From assembly GCA_021296375.1 (NCBI GenBank), contig JAGWAQ010000005.1, positions 24,184 to 38,812 on the forward strand: a DNA stretch of 14,629 nt. Reading direction: 5' to 3'. Positions 7,054 through 13,119 of this stretch are shown here, in pieces (within the stretch, counting starts at the first letter, position 1; the number at the start of each line of letters is the position of its first letter). A program made the position numbers and the translations under genes. Source of the DNA: Alphaproteobacteria bacterium. Lineage in GTDB: Bacteria > Pseudomonadota > Alphaproteobacteria > Puniceispirillales > UBA1172. The notes under the pieces were generated by a model that was given only the letters and a program-made list of their open reading frames with translations, had not been told where the DNA came from and ran no database searches.

Positions 7054-7851
7054 ATGCGTCACATCAACAGCCTGACCAATCCTGTCATCAAATCCCTGCG
7101 CGCCCTGCATGACCGCAAACGTCGCCGCCAGTCGGGGCAGTTTCTGGCGGAAGGCACACGCATCGTGACGGAAGCGCTGGAGCTGGGCTGGGCGCCGGAT
7201 ACGCTGGTCTTCCTTGAAGGGCGTGAGGATGACCCCATGGTCAAGCGCCTGATCCGCCAGGCAGAGGCCAGTGGTGCTGATATCATCATGGTGTCCGCCG
7301 CCGTGCTGGCGAAGATCAGCCGCAAGGACAACCCCCAGATGGTGATGGCCAGTTTTGATGAGCGCTGGAGCGATGCCGAGCAAGCGTTCACCGCAGATGA
7401 TGGCGTCTGGGTGGTGCTGGACCGTGTCCGTGACCCCGGCAATCTGGGGACGATCCTGCGCACGGCCGATGCCGTCGGGGCGCGCGGCGTGATGCTGGTG
7501 GGGGAATGCTGCGACGGGTTTTCGGTTGAAGCGGTGCGGGCGTCGATGGGGGCGATGTTCAATATCCCCATGGCGCAGATGACGGAAGCGGAATTTACCG
7601 CTCGTGCCGCCAGCTACAAGGGCGAGATTCTTGGCACAGCATTGCCGGCGTCCGTCGATTACCGCACGCCGCACTGGCAAGGGCCGATGATGCTTCTGAT
7701 GGGCAATGAGCAAGCCGGGCTGACCGACGGGTTGATGGCCGCGGCGACGCAATTGATCCGCATGCCGATGCTGGGGCGGTCCGACAGCCTCAACCTGGCG
7801 GTGGCCACCGGCGTCGCGCTTTATGAATATTTGCGGCATCAGCCGCAGTAG
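7054..7851 (+). CDS. TrmH/SpoU (SPOUT) family RNA methyltransferase
   Basis: This 265-residue SPOUT enzyme uses S-adenosylmethionine to methylate a ribose 2'-OH in rRNA or tRNA. The N-terminal part (residues 1-110, ITSLTNP-like start and GQFLAEGTRIVTEAL) is the substrate-binding domain of the RlmB/TsnR type. The catalytic trefoil-knot domain has all three motifs: DPGNLGTILRTADA (N130, R136), LLMGNEQAGL (N218, E219) and RMPMLGRSDSLNLAVATGVALYE (S245, N247). The start at 7054 is chosen because GGAG at 7045-7048 precedes it and conserved sequence begins there; an ATG at 7027 would add nine residues. The exact target nucleotide cannot be read from the sequence, so no symbol is given. The final codons and stop lie in a 32-bp tandem duplication. 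It converges on the next gene. Confidence 0.92.
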   Translation: MRHINSLTNPVIKSLRALHDRKRRRQSGQFLAEGTRIVTEALELGWAPDTLVFLEGREDDPMVKRLIRQAEASGADIIMVSAAVLAKISRKDNPQMVMASFDERWSDAEQAFTADDGVWVVLDRVRDPGNLGTILRTADAVGARGVMLVGECCDGFSVEAVRASMGAMFNIPMAQMTEAEFTARAASYKGEILGTALPASVDYRTPHWQGPMMLLMGNEQAGLTDGLMAAATQLIRMPMLGRSDSLNLAVATGVALYEYLRHQPQ

Positions 7852-7889
7852 GCGGGGAATATTGGCGGCATCAGCCGCAATAGGCGGGG
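7826..7889 (+). repeat. 32-bp tandem duplication spanning the TrmH-family stop codon
   Basis: Copies 7826-7857 and 7858-7889 match at 30 of 32 positions. Each contains the small hairpin TGCGGC/GGCGGC-ATCA-GCCGCA and a TAG. The second copy still spells R-H-Q-P-Q-stop in its own frame (CAA for CAG), so the last codons and stop of the gene have been copied intact. The block fills the space between two convergent genes and ends one base before the stop codon of the minus-strand methyltransferase. The repeated GC stem-loop may help end transcription. Confidence 0.9.
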
Positions 7890-7890
7890 G

Positions 7891-8814
7891 TTAAGTCGCG
7901 GCCCAGCGGGCAAAAATCGCCTGGCCGATGCGGTAGCCACGGGCGGAGGTTTCTTCAGCCGCCAATTCCCCGGAATGCACCATCCCGCCGTGGCGGCTGA
8001 ACACCTGATCAACGACACCATGAAGGCTCAAAAAGCTTGAGCGGATGGCGTAAGATGTCAACACCACGAAGCTGGCGTGGCCGGACAGGATGGCCGAAAT
8101 ATCCTCCAGCAACGGGGCGATATCCTCTTCCATGCGCCAGACTTCACCTTTCACCCCGCGGCCATATTTCGGCGGGTCAAGGATGACGCCATCATAATAA
8201 TTCTCGCGCCGCGCCTCACGCTTGACGAAACTGCGGGCGTCTTCGGTGATGAAGCGGATCGGCGCATCGGAAAGCCCCGCCAGATCACGGTTGGCAAACG
8301 CCTGGGCAACCGCTTTTTTCGAGCTGTCGACATGGGTGACTTCAGCGCCATTGATGGCGGCGTGGAGGCTGGCGACCCCCGTATAGCCAAAAAGATTGAG
8401 GATTTTCGGCGGCCGTCCATGGGCGTCTTTGAAGGCGATGATCCGTTCCGCGCACCATTGCCAATGGGCCGACTGTTCGGGGAAAAACCCGAGGTGACGA
8501 AACGGCGTTGGCATGGCATGGAAGGTCAGCCCGTCGTAACGGACAGGCCAGCTTTCGGGCAGGTTCGGGCTAAGCCGCCATTTGCCGCTGTCGCTGTCAC
8601 CTTGATCTTTGCCCGCCGCGCTTGACACGAACTCACCATCCGCCTGTTGCCATTCGGCGTCATCAAGGGCGGGCGACCAGATCGCCTGCATTTCCGGTCG
8701 GATAAAACGGTAGGGGCCGACTTGCTCAAGCTTGCGGCCACGGCCGGAATCGAGCAGGAGATAATCATACCAGCCTTGGGGGGTGAGAATCTGTGGGGCG
8801 TTCGCGTCAGTCAT
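7891..8814 (-). CDS. RlmI-like class I SAM-dependent methyltransferase
   Basis: This 307-residue Rossmann-fold methyltransferase resembles the catalytic half of the RlmI/RlmK (COG1092, Methyltrans_SAM) family, which makes 5-methylcytosine or related marks in rRNA; the N-terminal PUA domain of RlmI is lacking. Motifs seen are KLEQVGPYRFIRPEMQAIW (residues 28-46), the SAM site ILNLFGYTGVASL (138-150), the acidic D163 after beta-2, and the catalytic-type loop ILDPPKYGRG (211-220). The ATG at 8812-8814 is preferred because family similarity begins soon after it. A longer reading from TTG at 8886 would have to translate straight through an intrinsic terminator hairpin. There is no clear ribosome binding site in front of the chosen ATG. 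It converges with the TrmH-family gene. The substrate is unproven; rRNA is likely. Confidence 0.82.
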   Translation of the reverse strand: MTDANAPQILTPQGWYDYLLLDSGRGRKLEQVGPYRFIRPEMQAIWSPALDDAEWQQADGEFVSSAAGKDQGDSDSGKWRLSPNLPESWPVRYDGLTFHAMPTPFRHLGFFPEQSAHWQWCAERIIAFKDAHGRPPKILNLFGYTGVASLHAAINGAEVTHVDSSKKAVAQAFANRDLAGLSDAPIRFITEDARSFVKREARRENYYDGVILDPPKYGRGVKGEVWRMEEDIAPLLEDISAILSGHASFVVLTSYAIRSSFLSLHGVVDQVFSRHGGMVHSGELAAEETSARGYRIGQAIFARWAAT

Positions 8815-8837
8815 AACGGGACTATACTGGCGGCAAT

Positions 8838-8870
8838 AAAAAAAAGCACCACCTTTAAAAAAGGTGGTGC
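8838..8870 (-). terminator. Intrinsic terminator located upstream of the RlmI-like gene (attenuator or small-RNA end)
   Basis: On the minus strand the RNA would be GCACCACCUUU-UUU-AAAGGUGGUGC followed by eight U residues, an 11-bp perfect stem and a textbook rho-independent terminator. On the plus strand no T-run follows, so it works only leftward. It ends 23 bases before the ATG of the minus-strand methyltransferase, yet no minus-strand gene lies upstream for it to terminate; the next gene to the right is on the plus strand. It must therefore either attenuate the methyltransferase leader or end a short RNA made from 8871-9019. A possible TATATGA element lies at about 8898-8904 on the minus strand, and the RNA between would carry UCCUCCCC, an anti-Shine-Dalgarno-like stretch. 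Confidence 0.85.
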
Positions 8871-9019
8871 AGTTGGGGAGGATCAATGATGTTAGAGTCT
8901 CATATAAAAGTTAATATTTGGTTAACAGATGGTAGAAAAACGGCCTAAATCAGGCAAATCACAATAATGTTATTATTAATAAAAAATTTACCTGAAATTC
9001 ATTGCGCAAAAGGCCAATC

Positions 9020-9826
9020 ATGACAGCGATAAGCGTCATCATCCCCGCCTTTCGGGCCTATGATCACCTGCCGCGGGCGCTGAAAAGCATCACCGCTCAA
9101 GGCGTTTCGGCTGATGATCTCGAGGTGGTGATCGCCCCTGATGATGGCGGCGATTACACTTTTGCGCGGGATTTCTGGCCACGGGTGCGCATCGCGCGGT
9201 CACATTTGCGCGCAACAGGCCCCGGGGCGGCGCGCAATCGCGCTATCGCCGCTGCCCGCGGAGGTTATCTGGCTTTTCTTGATGCTGATGATGCCTGGGG
9301 GGAGGGCTATCTTAACGCGCTGCTGCCGCTGGCGCGTCGCCATGGGCTGGCGTTTGCCCCGACCAAGGTCAACACCGCGGAAGGCGAGCTGCTCATCACC
9401 TTGGGCGAAGGGTTGCGCCGCTTGAGCATTGCTGATTTTGGCCATTGGCCGGGGTCTTTTCACCCCCTTGTTGATCGCCACGCCTCGCCCGGGTTTGACG
9501 ATGGCGCGGGGCAGGATGTCCGCCACGCGATGGCCCTGTTGGAGAGGGCTGGACGCGCCGCCCCCATGGCGATGACAACAGCCTATCACTTGCATTTATC
9601 CGCAACTTCCGTGACGGCGGACCCGGCTTTTGCCCGCCGCATTGATCGCCGCTATCGCCAGATGATCACCGCCCATCAGTTGCGGCGGACACCGGCCTTC
9701 GGGATGGGGCGTCTGGCGGCTATCCACGCGCTTGAGGCACGACGTCGATGGAACATGCGGTTCCTGGCGTCAGGGGGGCATGCCCATGGGTTTTACGGCA
9801 TGCTGGCGTCACAAATTAAAAAATAA
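9020..9826 (+). CDS. Glycosyltransferase family 2 protein
   Basis: This 268-residue cytoplasmic GT-A fold enzyme should transfer a sugar from a nucleotide-sugar donor, probably in surface polysaccharide or glycan synthesis. The N-terminus ISVIIPAFRAYDHLPRAL is the classic GT2 beginning, with an LEVVIAPDDGGD segment for nucleotide binding and GPGAARNRAIAAARGGYLAFLDADDAW holding the DxD-type metal site (D88-D91). The C-terminal half (residues 100-268) is divergent and contains no membrane helix that I can see, so an acceptor cannot be named. The ATG at 9020 is chosen over a TTG at 9002 because AAAGG precedes it and the GT2 fold starts at once. It stands alone on this strand, with AT-rich spacers on both sides (8887-9019 and 9827-9954). 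The only other glycosyltransferase in the window is far away. Confidence 0.88.
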   Translation: MTAISVIIPAFRAYDHLPRALKSITAQGVSADDLEVVIAPDDGGDYTFARDFWPRVRIARSHLRATGPGAARNRAIAAARGGYLAFLDADDAWGEGYLNALLPLARRHGLAFAPTKVNTAEGELLITLGEGLRRLSIADFGHWPGSFHPLVDRHASPGFDDGAGQDVRHAMALLERAGRAAPMAMTTAYHLHLSATSVTADPAFARRIDRRYRQMITAHQLRRTPAFGMGRLAAIHALEARRRWNMRFLASGGHAHGFYGMLASQIKK

Positions 9827-9867
9827 TTACTTAATTTTTTTTAAATTTGCAGATTTTAGAAATTAAT

Positions 9868-9895
9868 TTCAAATAGCCCCTCCTTCAGGTATATT
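9868..9895 (+). promoter_or_regulatory. Candidate promoter of the Lrp-type regulator gene
   Basis: TTCAAA (9868-9873) and TATATT (9890-9895) are separated by 16 bases and lie about 60 bases before the regulator's start. The match to the sigma-70 consensus is moderate. The 128-bp gap around it is AT-rich with runs of A and T, a setting in which Lrp-type proteins often bind their own promoter. An A/T-only imperfect inverted repeat at about 9813-9842 may end the preceding glycosyltransferase transcript. Confidence 0.3.
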
Positions 9896-9954
9896 TTCCT
9901 CAATATTGACGGTATTCTTTCGCGCCGCGTCCATTCAAAAGGGAGGAGAACGCC

Positions 9955-10428
9955 ATGATCACTCTTGATGCCACGGATATTGCGATCCTGACCATCATCC
10001 AGCAGGACACCAGCCTGGCGGTGGCGGATGTCGCCCGCCGTGTTGGTCTGTCGGTGACGCCGTGCTGGCGGCGCATCCAGCGGCTTGAGGAACAAGGGGT
10101 GATCCGTCGCCGCGTCGCGCTTCTGAACGGCGAGAAGATCGGCGCCGGGCTGTCGGTATTTGTCGCGGTCCGCACCAATGAGCATAACGCCGACTGGCTG
10201 AAGCATTTCGCTGAGGTTGTGGCGGCCATGCCTGAGGTGGTGGAATTCTACCGCATGAGCGGGGATGTCGATTACCTGTTGCGGGTGGTGGTGGCGGATA
10301 TGCGCGCTTACGACACGTTTTACAAAACCCTCATCAGCAAGGTGAAGCTGACCGATGTGTCGTCATCTTTTGCCATGGAGCAGATCAAATACACCACCGC
10401 CTTGCCGCTTCCTGAAAGCACGGAGTAA
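9955..10428 (+). CDS. Lrp/AsnC family transcriptional regulator
   Basis: This 157-residue regulator has the two-domain Lrp/AsnC build. The helix-turn-helix is at about residues 5-62 (LDATDIAILTIIQQD, then VADVARRVGLSVTPCWRRIQRLEEQGVI). The RAM ligand-binding and oligomerisation domain follows, with FYRMSGDVDYLLRVVVADMRAYDTFY at about residues 98-123. Such proteins bind amino acids and control their metabolism. It is preceded by a strong GGAGGAGA ribosome binding site. Fifty bases after its stop a small ORF and then mmsA follow on the same strand, so control of branched-chain amino acid or methylmalonate-semialdehyde breakdown is a fair inference. Co-transcription with mmsA is possible; only a weak stem followed by TTAATTTTT (10457-10465) lies between. 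Confidence 0.93.
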   Translation: MITLDATDIAILTIIQQDTSLAVADVARRVGLSVTPCWRRIQRLEEQGVIRRRVALLNGEKIGAGLSVFVAVRTNEHNADWLKHFAEVVAAMPEVVEFYRMSGDVDYLLRVVVADMRAYDTFYKTLISKVKLTDVSSSFAMEQIKYTTALPLPESTE

Positions 10429-10478
10429 GCCGGGGCTGCTCACGATGCGCTGGCGTTAATTTTTAAGGGGGAGTTTTC

Positions 10479-10556
10479 ATGGCTTATGGGCAGGGATATG
10501 TTGATTTTACGCCACGCTTCCGTCACAACAATAAGACGATTATCAAGGAGTGCTGA
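10479..10556 (+). CDS. 25-codon upstream ORF, candidate leader peptide coupled to mmsA
   Basis: A small ORF starts at ATG 10479 behind an excellent ribosome binding site, AAGGGGGAG (10465-10473), with five bases of spacing. It encodes 25 residues, begins MAYGQGYVDF and ends IIKEC, then stops with TGA at 10554-10556, only two bases before the mmsA ATG. The mmsA ribosome binding site (AAGGAG, 10545-10550) lies inside its last codons. This layout is typical of translational coupling or leader-peptide control. There is no run of valine or another regulatory codon, so classical attenuation is not indicated. I do not recognise the peptide. It may be a real microprotein or a chance ORF; the strength of the start signal favours translation. 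Confidence 0.4.
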   Translation: MAYGQGYVDFTPRFRHNNKTIIKEC

Positions 10557-10558
10557 AC

Positions 10559-12052
10559 ATGGCTGTCTTCAAGAACATTATTAATGGTGAGTATATCGAT
10601 GGTGACGCGGGCAGCCAGCCTGTGTTCAACCCCGCCACGGGTGAAGAAACCGGCAGTGTCGTGCTGTCAGGCAAGGGCATTGTTGACCAGGCTGTTGCCG
10701 CCGCCAACGCGGCGTTGCCGGGCTGGGCCAATACCCCGCCCCTGAAGCGCGCGCGGATCATGTTCAAGTACAAGGAATTGCTGGAAGCCAATCTCGACGC
10801 CATGGCCGAAGCGGTTTCCCGCCAGCACGGCAAAACCTTTGAAGATGCCCGCGGTGAAGTTATTCGCGGCATTGAAGTGGTGGAATTTGCCTGCGGTATT
10901 CCGCATCTCCTGCGCGGGGATTACACCCGCAATGTTGGCCCCGCAATTGACAGTTACTCCGATCGCCAGCCGCTCGGCGTGATGGCCGGGATCACCCCGT
11001 TTAACTTCCCCGCCATGGTCCCGATGTGGATGTTCCCGATGGCCATTGCGTGTGGCAACACCTTTATCCTGAAGCCGTCGGAGCGTGATCCGGCGGCCCC
11101 GCAACTGGCGCTCGAGCTGTTTGAACAAGCCGGTCTGCCAAAAGGCGTGATGAATATTGTTCAAGGCGGCAAGGATGCCGTCGACGCGATCCTGACCCAT
11201 CCCGGCATCAAGGGCGTCAGCTTTGTGGGGTCAACCCCGATCGCGGAATATGTTTATGCGACGGGCACCGCCAATGGCAAACGTGTTCAGGCGCTGGGCG
11301 GCGCGAAAAACCACATGGTCATCATGCCTGACGCTGATCTTGATCAGGCGGTCGATGCGCTCATGGGGGCGGGGTATGGTTCCGCTGGCGAACGCTGCAT
11401 GGCGATTTCTGTTGCTGTTCCTGTCGGTCAGGAGACCGCCGATCGCCTGGTGGAAAAACTGGCCCCGAAAGTCGCCAGCCTGAAGGTCGGCCCCTGGGAT
11501 GACCCTGACGCTGAAATGGGGCCACTCATCACCAAACAGCATCTCGACAAAGTGTCGGGCTATATTGATGCCGGCGTTGACGAAGGCGCCAAGCTGGTGG
11601 TCGATGGCCGCGGCTTTAACCTGCAAGGGTATGAAAACGGCTATTACATTGGCGGTTCCCTGTTTGATAACGTCACCCCTGACATGACCATCTATAAGGA
11701 AGAGATTTTCGGCCCTGTGCTGAGCGTTGTCCGTGCCGACAGTTTTGATACCGCCGTTCAGATGGTCAATGACCATGAATACGGCAATGGCACGGCGATC
11801 TTCACCCGTGATGGTGATGCCGCTCGGTCTTACGCTGACCGGATTGAAGTGGGGATGGTGGGGGTCAATGTGCCGATCCCTGTGCCGGTGGCCTACCATT
11901 CCTTTGGCGGCTGGAAGCGGTCTTTGTTCGGCGATCATGGCGCCTACGGGATGGAAGCGGTGCGGTTCTACACCCGCCTGAAGACCGTCACCACGCGCTG
12001 GCCAACCGGTATCCGTTCCGGCGCGCAGTTCAACTTCCCCCTCAATAACTAG
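10559..12052 (+). CDS. mmsA: CoA-acylating methylmalonate-semialdehyde dehydrogenase
   Basis: This 497-residue enzyme of the aldehyde dehydrogenase superfamily oxidises methylmalonate semialdehyde with NAD+ and CoA, releasing CO2 and propionyl-CoA; malonate semialdehyde gives acetyl-CoA. It serves valine, thymine and inositol breakdown. Visible family features are ITPFNFPAMVPMWMFPMAIACGNTFILKPSERDP (NAD-binding region, about 145-178), FVGSTPIAEYVY, ALGGAKNHMVIMPDAD, and the catalytic GSAGERCMAIS with C280. The GAKNH stretch, in place of the glutamate general base found in hydrolytic aldehyde dehydrogenases, marks the CoA-acylating subgroup. The length is normal. The ATG at 10559 is chosen because AAGGAG precedes it by eight bases; a GTG at 10550 overlaps that site. 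It follows an Lrp-type regulator and a small ORF. Its propionyl-CoA product would feed the MutAB reaction encoded 6 kb upstream. Confidence 0.95.
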   Translation: MAVFKNIINGEYIDGDAGSQPVFNPATGEETGSVVLSGKGIVDQAVAAANAALPGWANTPPLKRARIMFKYKELLEANLDAMAEAVSRQHGKTFEDARGEVIRGIEVVEFACGIPHLLRGDYTRNVGPAIDSYSDRQPLGVMAGITPFNFPAMVPMWMFPMAIACGNTFILKPSERDPAAPQLALELFEQAGLPKGVMNIVQGGKDAVDAILTHPGIKGVSFVGSTPIAEYVYATGTANGKRVQALGGAKNHMVIMPDADLDQAVDALMGAGYGSAGERCMAISVAVPVGQETADRLVEKLAPKVASLKVGPWDDPDAEMGPLITKQHLDKVSGYIDAGVDEGAKLVVDGRGFNLQGYENGYYIGGSLFDNVTPDMTIYKEEIFGPVLSVVRADSFDTAVQMVNDHEYGNGTAIFTRDGDAARSYADRIEVGMVGVNVPIPVPVAYHSFGGWKRSLFGDHGAYGMEAVRFYTRLKTVTTRWPTGIRSGAQFNFPLNN

Positions 12053-12070
12053 GGGGCTGTTGATAAGGGG

Positions 12071-13018
12071 TTACGCCCGATGGGCCTTGAGCGCGTCACG
12101 CACCGCCTGGCGCGCCATTTGGTCGAGGGCCTGGTCAACCTCTGTTTTGACAATCCCTTTGATGGCCCTCGCCACCGATTGACCGACCTGCAAGCTATGG
12201 ATCTTGTCCTGCGCCGTCGGCGCCGTTTGACGGTCAATTTTCGCAGAGCTTTCCTGCGCTGACGAAGGGGAGGGCACGGCCTCGTCTGCCCCAAAAATTC
12301 CGGGGGTGATGATGTTGTCGAGCTCATCATCAGAAAGAGGCGTGGTGACTGGTGATGTATCCTCCGGGGGCGCATCCGCAATGCCGACGGGGTTAAACCC
12401 AAAATCATCATCACGGGCGGCGGTTAAGGCGGCGGTGTCCCCCGAAGCGCTGTCTTCGGTGGCAGTGTCCCCCGCAGCGTTGGTGGCCTCGTCATCCTCG
12501 GCGTTGATCAAGCGCAGGGCTTCCTCGATCGCATCCGCCCCCATGGGCACAGGGTCAATGGATTTCGGGATGCTGTCGCTGTCCTCCATCTCCATTGTCG
12601 GGGCTTTTTTTGCGGTCGATTTGCCCGCCGCTTTGCTTTTGTAAATCTGGAACCCGTTCTCGTCGATCACTTCTTTTTTGTGATCAGCTTCGGGGTTGGC
12701 GTCAGGCGCGACCTGAACGTCAGGTGCGACCTGAACGTCAGGCGCGGGCTGAACGTCAAGTGCGACCTGAGCATCAGGCGTGGCCTGAACGTCAGGTGCG
12801 GGCTGAACGTCAAGTGCGACCTGAGCATCAGGTGCGGGCTGAACGTCAGGCGTGGCCTGAGTGTCAGCTTTGGCGGCGGCAAGCTTGGGGGTGACGACCA
12901 TGGTTTTGGCGTGTTGAAAGCGGGATTTGATGGCGGCGGTCTCAGGGGTGGTGGGACGCGGCAAGCGCATTATAAACCTGCCCAACCGGTCGGATTGCCG
13001 AGTTTTATCATCACTCAT
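12071..13018 (-). CDS. Hypothetical disordered protein with Pro/Ala/Asp hexapeptide repeats
   Basis: I do not recognise this 315-residue protein. It has four visible parts. A short basic N-terminus (RLGRFIMRLPRP, residues 11-22) comes first. Then a tract of about nine hexapeptides with consensus D-[VA]-Q-[VPA]-[AT]-[PL] covers about residues 53-107. A long acidic, Asp/Glu/Ala/Ser/Thr-rich, low-complexity middle follows. Last is an amphipathic helical C-terminus (about residues 270-315) with IHSLQVGQSVARAIKGIVKT and EVDQALDQMARQAVRDAL. No signal peptide or membrane helix is evident, so it is likely cytoplasmic. A disordered acidic protein with a short conserved helical tail recalls scaffold proteins such as PopZ in general design only; the PopZ C-terminal signature is absent. 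It converges with mmsA, leaving 18 bases between the two coding regions, and has its own candidate promoter. Confidence 0.72.
   Translation of the reverse strand: MSDDKTRQSDRLGRFIMRLPRPTTPETAAIKSRFQHAKTMVVTPKLAAAKADTQATPDVQPAPDAQVALDVQPAPDVQATPDAQVALDVQPAPDVQVAPDVQVAPDANPEADHKKEVIDENGFQIYKSKAAGKSTAKKAPTMEMEDSDSIPKSIDPVPMGADAIEEALRLINAEDDEATNAAGDTATEDSASGDTAALTAARDDDFGFNPVGIADAPPEDTSPVTTPLSDDELDNIITPGIFGADEAVPSPSSAQESSAKIDRQTAPTAQDKIHSLQVGQSVARAIKGIVKTEVDQALDQMARQAVRDALKAHRA
12708..12869 (-). repeat. Nine 18-bp tandem repeats coding for hexapeptides
   Basis: Nine consecutive 18-bp units fill this interval without spacers. Their plus-strand forms are variants of GCGACCTGAACGTCAGGT. Unit 3 equals unit 6, units 4 and 7 differ by one base, and unit 5 resembles unit 8, so a 54-bp three-unit block (12744-12797) has itself been duplicated (12798-12851). 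All units keep the reading frame of the minus-strand gene. Such arrays commonly vary in copy number between strains. Confidence 0.92.
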
Positions 13019-13050
13019 GGTCGACTGCCTATAAAAACACTGTTCTGCGA

Positions 13051-13078
13051 ATCATAGTCGAATTTGCGCCTAACGCAA
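13051..13078 (-). promoter_or_regulatory. Candidate promoter of the repeat-protein gene
   Basis: Read on the minus strand, TTGCGT (13073-13078) and TATGAT (13051-13056) are 16 bases apart and lie about 33 bases before the start codon. The -10 matches the consensus at five of six positions; the -35 is weak. A perfect inverted repeat, TTGCG-N5-CGCAA (13064-13078), overlaps the -35 and spacer and could be an operator. Confidence 0.35.
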
Positions 13079-13119
13079 GCATTCTCACGATTCGCTTATC
13101 TTTAAGCATGACCAGTGGT

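Noticed and set aside
6565..7839. Minus-strand ORF of 424 codons across the NYN and TrmH-family genes
   Set aside because: It is antisense to two genes with intact family motifs and its translation is His/Arg/Gln-rich with no recognisable domain.
8815..8886. N-terminal extension of the RlmI-like methyltransferase from a TTG
   Set aside because: The added 24 residues would be translated through a perfect terminator stem and its U-run, and family similarity starts only after the ATG at 8814.
12708..12869. Regular short repeats resembling a CRISPR array
   Set aside because: The 18-bp units are directly adjacent with no unique spacers and keep a reading frame; this is a coding tandem repeat.
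12595..12894. Plus-strand ORF of 99 codons with Arg-Pro-Glu-Arg-Gln repeats
   Set aside because: It is the antisense reading of the same 18-bp array; the minus-strand frame is open for the full 315 codons and has a plausible promoter.
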